From: Psychrobacter sp. TAE2020
GTDB lineage: Bacteria; Pseudomonadota; Gammaproteobacteria; Pseudomonadales; Moraxellaceae
Direction of reading: 5' to 3'
Assembly (NCBI RefSeq): GCF_018919485.1
Contig: NZ_JAHLMU010000001.1
Location: forward strand, 704,907 to 767,700
DNA length: 62,794 nucleotides
Positions within the stretch are counted from its first letter, which is position 1; every line of letters begins with the position of its first letter. A model generated the notes under the pieces. It was not told the origin of the DNA and searched no databases. It saw only the letters and a program-made list of their open reading frames with translations. Position numbers and translations under genes: made by a program. Below are positions 56,746-62,794 of the stretch, one piece after another.

Positions 56746-58053
56746 ATGGCCTTTTATTCAACGCCCCATTATTCTGAACATTTACATGTCTGGCTTAAGC
56801 GTGGTCGAAACTGGCACATTGAATATGGAGGTTATCTATCTAATCATCTCACTCATAATTGGATAGCCTTAGACGCTGCTGGCGCTGACTATGAGAAGAT
56901 GCAGTGGTGGGAAGAGGTTTATACTAATAAAGCGACTAATAACTCTAGCGACAACACCCCTGTTAACTCTGCAAGAGAGCTGGCAATGCTAGAGGCTCCT
57001 CGTAATAACCCGATAGACTATACACAAATAACAGACGTCAACTGGCTCAATAACTTGCAATCCACCCGTATTGGCTTTGAGTCGTATCGAGACTTTTTTG
57101 ATGCAAAAATAGTAGAGCTAGGCTTAAGCGCTTGTCTTAAACGCTACTACCCTACATTGTCTGAAGGCCTAGCAGGAGCAGCGCTACATCCAGTCATTCA
57201 TACAGGCTGGGCAATCGATGTAGAGTCTAATGATATGGCCGCCGAAGGACTAGCTTATATGGCCACAGCCTTTCAGCCATTAGCAACTGGCGCAAATCAT
57301 AGTAACTATCAACCTTGTCAGCTATGGTCACCTGATGCGCCAAATATACTCGAAGCACTTAAGCAAATTCTAACCGATGATAGAACTGCTAAGCTGACGA
57401 AACAAGCTTATATATTGAGTAAGACTGAAGATTATAAAAAGTTAAATAGAGGAAAATTTCAGCAGCGATTGATTACTTTTGATAACCCTGATGAGCCTAT
57501 GGCACAGTTTCTTAACAAGATGGTGACACTAAGGTTACCTAAGATTGGTGAAGATTTAACGGCTTCTATTGAATTGCTAACAGTTATTGCAGCGGCTGCG
57601 GTGTACGCTAGCGATAATGAGTTCTTTATCGTGCATGGATTAACCAGCCTACATGCAGTATTGTGCGTGCTACCACATCTCGATGACCATGCACAGCGTA
57701 ATGCTTTGGGATATTGGTTTCGAGCGCTAGTAGCCGTCGTTATTGTTCAAGGCAGTCCTAGCGTGATAGATGCTATTATAATGTTGGAACAATGGAATGC
57801 TCGTAAAAAAAAGGGAAAGACTAGCGGTTATCAATTAAATGAAGAACTAAAGACGTGGTGGCTACAAATCTTGCAATCAACTACTGACAGTCTAGATGAG
57901 CATGTGCCAAAAACAGTATATGTATTGAAACGATGGGCGGAATGGCAAACGTTTTCGAAAGCTTCACATGATATATTTGCAAAAGCTGCGCGTCATATCA
58001 CCACCCCTAATGAGAGCGGTGGACTTGAAGATAACCTTTGGTTTGGTCGGTAA
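56746..58053 (+). CDS. questin oxidase-like family protein (DUF4243)
   Basis: 435-aa predicted soluble enzyme of the questin-oxidase-like family (known fungal member: a Baeyer-Villiger-type oxidase). The signature parts are GGYLSNHLTHNWIALDAAGA near the N-terminus, FESYRDFFDAKIVELG, and AGAALHPVIHTGWAIDVESNDMAAEGLAYMATAF. I chose the ATG at 56746 because TAGGA stands 6 bases before it; the frame is open to an ATG at 56692 that lacks a site. No pathway partner is adjacent, and the bacterial function is unknown. It converges with the deaminase gene across a terminator. Confidence 0.7.
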   Translation: MAFYSTPHYSEHLHVWLKRGRNWHIEYGGYLSNHLTHNWIALDAAGADYEKMQWWEEVYTNKATNNSSDNTPVNSARELAMLEAPRNNPIDYTQITDVNWLNNLQSTRIGFESYRDFFDAKIVELGLSACLKRYYPTLSEGLAGAALHPVIHTGWAIDVESNDMAAEGLAYMATAFQPLATGANHSNYQPCQLWSPDAPNILEALKQILTDDRTAKLTKQAYILSKTEDYKKLNRGKFQQRLITFDNPDEPMAQFLNKMVTLRLPKIGEDLTASIELLTVIAAAAVYASDNEFFIVHGLTSLHAVLCVLPHLDDHAQRNALGYWFRALVAVVIVQGSPSVIDAIIMLEQWNARKKKGKTSGYQLNEELKTWWLQILQSTTDSLDEHVPKTVYVLKRWAEWQTFSKASHDIFAKAARHITTPNESGGLEDNLWFGR

Positions 58054-58097
58054 GTTTTAATCCTATTTATGTCAACTCATTCTAAGATGAGACAGCC

Positions 58098-58140
58098 AAA
58101 AAGCAAGCCAGTAACTTTGAGTTATTGGCTTGCTTTTTTA
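58098..58140. terminator. bidirectional terminator
   Basis: AAAAAGCAAGCCAGTAAC and GTTATTGGCTTGCTTTTT form a long stem with one mismatch around TTTGA. Shared by the questin-oxidase-like gene and the convergent deaminase gene. Confidence 0.88.
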
Positions 58141-58156
58141 TTTAGCGATCTGCTAT

Positions 58157-58633
58157 TTATGCTTTATTTTTCTTATCATATGCCTCAAAGGCTTCTCTAC
58201 TTTTTGCATCTGGGCAATATACGACTTCGATACCTTGCTGACCAAAGTCTTTTTTGAGTTTATCATATAAAGTCTTGGTTCCCCATCCATAAGCATCACC
58301 AAGATCATCATCTGCTGCAAACACTATCCGTGCTATCTTTACATTCAGCATAGCGGCCATACACATAGCGCAAGGCTTACCACTTGCATACATAGTAAAC
58401 CCAGAATCTTGAGCTAAGTTCAACGCTTTGCCAGCCTGACGAATGGCTTGCATTTCTGCATGTGCCGTAGGATCATAATCGATATAGGCCTCATTGACCG
58501 CTTCTGTGATAACTTCTTCGCCTTTGGTCAGAACAGCGCCAAAAGGTTCGCCGCCTTTATCTACGTTTTCAATAGCAAGCTCAACAGATCTTGTTATCAT
58601 CTGTCTATCAAAGTCAGTTAATTGATTTTTCAT
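58157..58633 (-). CDS. nucleoside deaminase (CMP/dCMP deaminase fold)
   Basis: 158-aa zinc hydrolase. The zinc motif is HAEMQAIRQAGKAL (His and catalytic Glu) plus PCAMCMAAML (two Cys). The TLYDKLKKDF and GIEVVYC tail resembles guanine-deaminase-type (GuaD-like) members more than tRNA-adenosine deaminase, but the substrate cannot be fixed. AAAGGA lies 6 bases before the ATG. It is followed by the MocR-type gene upstream on the same strand. Confidence 0.87.
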   Translation of the reverse strand: MKNQLTDFDRQMITRSVELAIENVDKGGEPFGAVLTKGEEVITEAVNEAYIDYDPTAHAEMQAIRQAGKALNLAQDSGFTMYASGKPCAMCMAAMLNVKIARIVFAADDDLGDAYGWGTKTLYDKLKKDFGQQGIEVVYCPDAKSREAFEAYDKKNKA

Positions 58634-58847
58634 TATTTTGTCCTTTATATATTAGGTAAAACAAAAACGCTAGCCATGATTATCGCTACTAGCTTATAAA
58701 TATGCCTAAAAAGCCTTAATTATTCAGTGAACTAAGTTGTTATTGGACTACTCTTTGTTGGTTTGCTCAAAGATAACTAAGCTTCTCTGCCGTTTCAGCA
58801 GGCATAGAGTATTGCCATCCCTATGTCAATTGTCAAGCCAACTGAAT

Positions 58848-60227
58848 TCAATTCAAAGCCCCAGCCAACACTTCATAAATTCTCGCATCAGACGCTTGCG
58901 CCACATTGAACCGCATAAAATTCTGCGCATTCTGTGCTTGGCTAAAAGCATTGCCCGGCGCTAATACTACCCCTTGCACTAAGCAGTGAGTTGCCAATTC
59001 AGCCGCACTGTTATCATCCGGTAATTGACACCATAAGAACATACCTGCCTGCGGTATCAACCAAGGCACGATACCCAATTTGGCCAGTCTTGGCACTGTC
59101 TGCGCACGAGCTTTCGCTAAGCGGGTATGAACCGTATTCATATGCTTACGATAGCCACTATCAGTCAAAGCTGACAGTACGACCGCCGCTGCTAACTGAC
59201 TACCACCAAAGCCAGTAGCTATCTTTAGATCCAATAAGCTCTCGACCCACTCTTTCGGTGCTGCAATATAGCCACAGCGCAATGACGCCGATAAAGTTTT
59301 AGAGAAGCTGCCGATATAGAACACTTGTGATAAACCATCCAATGCTGCCAATCGTGGCGCTGGTGTGGTCTCAAAATCGGCAAAGATATCATCTTCAACG
59401 AGGTATAGACCTGCTGCTTGCGCTAGTTGTAAAACTTGGTAAGCAGTGGCTGGTGATAAAGTCGCCCCTGTAGGATTATGAATAGCTGCGTTAGTTATAT
59501 ATAGCCGTGGTTTATGCTCTGCTAATATCGCCGCAAAGGCAGTTACGTCTGGGCCAGTCGCTGTGTATGGCACCCCGACTACCTTTACCCGATGGGCTTT
59601 AAGTAGCGCATGAAAGTTAAAGTAACAAGGATCATCAACGACTACCGTATCACCTAGCGTTAATAAGAAGCGAAAGATTAAGTCTATCGCTTGCGTACCA
59701 GAATCGGTCAATATCACTTGCGCAGGCTCTGCCTCGATACCTAGGCCCGCCATACGTCTAGTCAGTAATTGACGTAACTCCAATAAACCTAAAGGCGTGG
59801 CATACTCGCTCATTACCTTAGCATCAGCTCGCGCTACAGTCTTTAATCCACGACGCATACCTTGCTCATATAACCAGTCCGGCGGTAACCAACCACAGCC
59901 TGGCTTTAAGATATCGTCAGCAGGTTCAAGCGCCTGCCGTGATATCCATAATGGATCTACCGCCCGATCAAGATTAGGTCCGATATCCGCTAGCGACAAA
60001 GGCGCTATAGAGTCAGCGACATAAAAACCAGCGCCAGGACGCGAATATATTATCCCTTGCGTTTGCAGACGCTCATAAGCTTCTACTACTGTCGAAGCTG
60101 AGAAGCCATTAGTCTTAGCAGCGGCACGCACAGAGGGCAGGCGTGTACCCGGCATATAGATCACTGTGGCTATTTTTTCTTTGACTTCAGCCATCACGAT
60201 TTCGATTCTTGTTAACTCAGCTTTCAT
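58848..60227 (-). CDS. MocR-type regulator (GntR wHTH fused to aminotransferase)
   Basis: PLP-dependent regulator, 459 aa. The N-terminal winged helix is residues about 10-75 (GTRLPSVRAAAKTNGFSASTVVEAYERLQTQGI). The remaining fold-type I aminotransferase domain contains ILTDSGTQAIDLIFRFLLT and the PLP-lysine region FYIGSFSKTLSASLRCGYIAAP. Such proteins sense PLP or an amine ligand. It is divergent from the EamA exporter gene across about 250 bases, so it probably controls that gene and itself. The ligand is unknown. Confidence 0.9.
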   Translation of the reverse strand: MKAELTRIEIVMAEVKEKIATVIYMPGTRLPSVRAAAKTNGFSASTVVEAYERLQTQGIIYSRPGAGFYVADSIAPLSLADIGPNLDRAVDPLWISRQALEPADDILKPGCGWLPPDWLYEQGMRRGLKTVARADAKVMSEYATPLGLLELRQLLTRRMAGLGIEAEPAQVILTDSGTQAIDLIFRFLLTLGDTVVVDDPCYFNFHALLKAHRVKVVGVPYTATGPDVTAFAAILAEHKPRLYITNAAIHNPTGATLSPATAYQVLQLAQAAGLYLVEDDIFADFETTPAPRLAALDGLSQVFYIGSFSKTLSASLRCGYIAAPKEWVESLLDLKIATGFGGSQLAAAVVLSALTDSGYRKHMNTVHTRLAKARAQTVPRLAKLGIVPWLIPQAGMFLWCQLPDDNSAAELATHCLVQGVVLAPGNAFSQAQNAQNFMRFNVAQASDARIYEVLAGALN

Positions 60228-60475
60228 ATTTTACTCATCTTAATAGCCGCTACCTTTTAGCTTATAAGCTTGTCATCATCTTTGTTGCCTGTCGTAGACT
60301 GGTGCTAAAAATAATATAAAAATCAGCTTTAAAACCGCCCTGTATGGGTTAAACATACCAAACAGTTCTGCTTAATTGTACTGGATTGTATATAGATAAC
60401 CTACCCCGCTTTTGTTTTAATCATCCTCTTAGACTCAAGCTCAAACCCAAAATCAAATACAGGATGATATTTATA

Positions 60476-61339
60476 ATGAAAAACAGCGCTCAAGGCTGGC
60501 TTAGTGGCTTTATTGGGGTAGTTATTTTTGCCGGCTCTCTACCAGCAACCCGCTTAGCGGTCATGGGCCTCGACCCTGCATTTCTTACGAGCGCCAGAGC
60601 CGCTATTGCCGCCTTACTCGGTGGCGCAGTTTTGCTACTACTCAAACAGCCTATGCCTACTAAAGCTGATCTCCCTAGCTTAGCTATCGTTACTTTTGGC
60701 GTAGTCATCGGCTTCCCCTTACTCAGCGCCTTAGCATTGCAGTACGTTACCTCAGCACACGCTATCTTATTCTTAGGAGTTTTGCCGCTGTTTACAGCTA
60801 TATTTGCAGTTTGGCGTGGCGGTGAACGTCCCCCATTATTATTTTGGCTATTTGCATTATTAGGTAGCTCATTTATAGCAGGTTATGCGGCAATAAGTAG
60901 AGCTCATAGCTCGTTGTTAGGAGGCTTACTGATGCTAGGCGCTGTGATAGTCTGCGGCTTAGGTTATGCTGAAGGCGCACGTCTATCCAGAACACTTGGT
61001 GGCTGGCAAGTGATTAGCTGGGCCTTGGTTTTATCGTTACCTATTATGCTCCCTATTATCTACTTAACTTGGCCTGACTCTTTAGCAGAAGTCAGCGTTA
61101 CTGCTTGGGCTGGCCTAATGTATGTTTCGATATTTAGTATGTTTATCGGCTTTGTTTTTTGGTATCGAGGCTTAGCCTTGGGCGGTATTGCGGCGGTCGG
61201 TCAACTACAGCTGTTACAACCTTTTATGGGTCTGACTTTAGCCGCACTATTACTGCATGAGACTGTCAGCGTTGGCATGTTAGTGAGTACTTTGGGCGCT
61301 ATAATATGCGTGATCGGAGCGAAGAAATATGCGGTTTAG
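60476..61339 (+). CDS. EamA/DMT-family exporter
   Basis: Inner-membrane transporter of the drug/metabolite superfamily, 287 aa with about ten transmembrane helices in two EamA repeats (about 5-135 and 150-285). I chose the ATG at 60476 with AGGA 11 bases before it; the frame is open to 60386. The segments RAAIAALLGGAVLLLL and FSMFIGFVFWYRGLALGGIAAVGQLQLLQPFMGL are typical of the family. Divergent from the MocR regulator, which suggests export of an amino acid, amine or vitamin B6-related compound. That link is inference. Confidence 0.88.
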   Translation: MKNSAQGWLSGFIGVVIFAGSLPATRLAVMGLDPAFLTSARAAIAALLGGAVLLLLKQPMPTKADLPSLAIVTFGVVIGFPLLSALALQYVTSAHAILFLGVLPLFTAIFAVWRGGERPPLLFWLFALLGSSFIAGYAAISRAHSSLLGGLLMLGAVIVCGLGYAEGARLSRTLGGWQVISWALVLSLPIMLPIIYLTWPDSLAEVSVTAWAGLMYVSIFSMFIGFVFWYRGLALGGIAAVGQLQLLQPFMGLTLAALLLHETVSVGMLVSTLGAIICVIGAKKYAV

Positions 61340-61579
61340 CAGCTTTGGTTTTACTATTAAATGCTTTTTAAGTAGATCAATATAAATACCTACAGAAAAT
61401 TTACTTATAAAAATCCGATCAATTGAATGACCGGATTGCTAATAGCTGTTATAGAGGATAAAAAATAAAAGTTAAATACAAACTGCTAAGTTATATAAAT
61501 TTTAACGGTTGAGTGGCAAAGTCATTTATAACTTATTAACAGCTACACCCTTTAGAAAAAACAATTTTATTGATTTTTA

Positions 61580-61753
61580 TTAACTGCACACTTTTTTAGA
61601 CTGACTAATCTTACCATTATTGCAAACAAATTTACCATTTTTGCAGTGCGATACCCCACCCATACTCTTAGAACAAGGATAGTTCTGGGCATTCGCTTGT
61701 ACAACTGGTGACATCATTAACATAGAAACAATAAAAGCTGACCAAATTTTCAT
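61580..61753 (-). CDS. small secreted Cys-rich YdcA-like protein
   Basis: 57 aa from the ATG at 61753, which has AAGGGAG 6 bases upstream; a longer frame to 61819 has no site. Residues 1-21 are a signal peptide (VVQANA). The mature domain has four cysteines in the pattern PCSKSMGGVSHCKNGKFVCNNG then KVCS, as in the YdcA family. Probably a periplasmic or secreted disulfide-bonded peptide. The function of this family is unknown. Confidence 0.75.
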   Translation of the reverse strand: MKIWSAFIVSMLMMSPVVQANAQNYPCSKSMGGVSHCKNGKFVCNNGKISQSKKVCS

Positions 61754-62012
61754 AAGTAACTCCCTTAAGAATAGAAAGATATAAGCTCGGACCATATCAC
61801 CGTCCAACCCTTTCATCAATCATAATTTAGCTTATGTTTTTAATAGTTCACAGCTGCACGTTATCCTAGGTCATTGGTCTCATGGTAATGGGTATTACAC
61901 ACAATAGTGGCAGCGGTTATTTGCATTATCATTAACCGCTAAGTAATTGATATGAAACATTTTTTATAGAATTAGTACCGTAGTTTTAAAATAGTGAACA
62001 AGTAAAAAGATT

Positions 62013-62300
62013 ATGACTTATTCAGCAAAGGTTCGTGCTTAAGTGATTAAAAGTATAGAGCAACGAGGTATGAGTAGCAGGTAAGCTTGTATATTTTATG
62101 ACATTAGTAAGGCTACGCTACAGAATTGGCTCAAAGAGCCTAGTATCAAAACTGACTCGCAATAAACTAGCGACTACAATATCTAATTAAGTGCTATTAA
62201 AAGATGTTCAATAGTATCAATATGATTACGTGTACGAGCAAGCACAGCGGTTCAAAGGGGTTACCCTGTCTCACTACAATACTGAAAAGAAAATAAAAGC
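62013..62300 (+). pseudogene. decayed IS630-type transposase fragment
   Basis: The translation from 62013 reads MTYSAKVRA-stop-VIKSIEQRGMSSR-stop-ACIFYDISKATLQNWLKEPSIKTDSQ-stop. This is the helix-turn-helix N-terminal part of IS630/HTH_Tnp transposases. A second part (LLKDVQ-stop-YQYDYVYEQAQRFKG, about 62190-62260) continues the same kind of protein. Stops at several points mean it is dead. No terminal repeats or full element were found. Confidence 0.65.
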
Positions 62301-62328
62301 GGGCGATGAATAGTCATCGCCCGCTTTT
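62295..62328. terminator. terminator of the RTX-like gene
   Basis: AAAAGCGGGCGATGA and TCATCGCCCGCTTTT pair perfectly around ATAG. It lies 30 bases past the stop of the minus-strand RTX-like gene. Confidence 0.88.
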
Positions 62329-62357
62329 CAATATTGATTACTGTATACGACAGAGTC

Positions 62358-62794
62358 CTACATTATATGGAACATCACTTCTGTCTGCATATTATCATTA
62401 ATCGCTGGCAATTGGCCTATAGTGAGGTCTACTACTGTCGATGGCTCAGAGTCTCCACTAGGGACTGACGTATTAGTATAATTAGCTATATCTGCACCCA
62501 CTACATCAGCGCTTTCAAACGCTAATTCATTGCTGCTCAGATCAAATAGATCGTAAATGTTAGGCAGCTCTACTTGTTGCGAGTTTGCAAAAATATCTAT
62601 TTGAGTATTGAATTCTTCAGCTACATCGAATGACATAACACTACGACCACTAATGCTCCCTCCATCTGCCATAGCTTCAATAGTCGCTCTATCCCAAACG
62701 GTCCCATCATCAAAATAGATGTTGTCAACACCCCATTGATTAAACTGATTACTGAGAAGTATAGTCCCACCCCCTGCTGATATAGTTAGACCTT
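62358..62794 (-). CDS. RTX-like protein, C-terminal part (truncated by window edge)
   Basis: The reading frame stays open to the right end of the window, so the 104-aa stretch from the ATG at 62672 is only an internal piece. The full visible part ends with MQTEVMFHIM. Upstream, ISAGGGTILLSNQFNQWGVDNIYFDDGTVWDRATIEAMADGG matches the haemolysin-type calcium-binding related domain found at the C-terminal end of RTX proteins (the IxFxDGTxWD motif). It is acidic and Cys-free, as expected for type I secreted repeat proteins. The N-terminal repeats and any secretion genes lie beyond the window. Confidence 0.7.
   Translation of the reverse strand, partial: GLTISAGGGTILLSNQFNQWGVDNIYFDDGTVWDRATIEAMADGGSISGRSVMSFDVAEEFNTQIDIFANSQQVELPNIYDLFDLSSNELAFESADVVGADIANYTNTSVPSGDSEPSTVVDLTIGQLPAINDNMQTEVMFHIM

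Noticed and set aside
61408..61432. AATCCG/CGGATT hairpin after the EamA gene as a terminator
   Set aside because: The stem is short and broken and no T run follows.

Overview
The window is a moderately AT-rich piece of chromosome from a gammaproteobacterium of the Moraxellaceae, most likely Psychrobacter. This assignment is inference from gene content and protein style (high-molecular-weight FabG beside a thiolase, Pseudomonas-type AceF, rsmG-parA-parB, long low-complexity or acidic extensions on housekeeping proteins). No database search was run. About 45 protein genes are supported. No tRNA, rRNA or CRISPR array was seen.

Layout. 1-4.4 kb: a large SDR reductase and a FadI-like thiolase, divergent across about 1 kb. 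4.6-5.6 kb: PPK2 polyphosphate kinase. 5.8-11.5 kb (minus strand): msbA-lpxK-kdsB-holB-pilZ, joining lipid A/Kdo supply and export, a clamp-loader subunit and a type IV pilus protein. 12-15 kb (minus): rsmG-parA-parB chromosome partitioning cluster. 15.3-20 kb (plus): a Lon-family protease, a WYL regulator and a TerD-domain protein. 20.2-22.6 kb: a K+ channel, a zinc-ribbon membrane protein and ompW. 22.8-27.4 kb (minus): aceE-aceF. 28.6-35.5 kb (plus): an envelope locus with a small exported DUF11-like protein, a decayed DUF11-type fragment, a giant (about 1,700 aa) DUF11/SdrD_B/Ig-like/beta-barrel outer-membrane protein and a helical periplasmic protein. This is the best candidate for an undescribed system. 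35.7-40.7 kb (minus): TetR regulator, EEP hydrolase, glycine-zipper protein, glpK. 41-47.7 kb (plus): a TolC-YihY-HlyD-ABC2-ABC2 export cluster with no ATP-binding subunit. 47.9-53.8 kb: sthA, then ppsR and ppsA divergent from each other. 54-56.5 kb: a GYF_2/RDD membrane protein and rpsF-rpsR-rplI. 56.7-61.8 kb: a questin-oxidase-like protein, a nucleoside deaminase, a MocR-type regulator divergent from an EamA exporter, and a small YdcA-like secreted protein. 62-62.8 kb: a decayed IS630-type transposase and the C-terminal end of an RTX-like protein cut by the window edge.

The genes form a mostly core-genome backbone (central carbon metabolism: aceEF, ppsA/ppsR, sthA, glpK; envelope: msbA/lpxK/kdsB, ompW; replication and segregation: holB, parAB). 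Accessory insertions are the DUF11 locus, the ABC-2 exporter cluster and the right-hand edge. Intergenic spaces hold strong hairpin terminators, several short tandem repeats, and a dispersed motif with TTAGGGC ends that forms inverted pairs.
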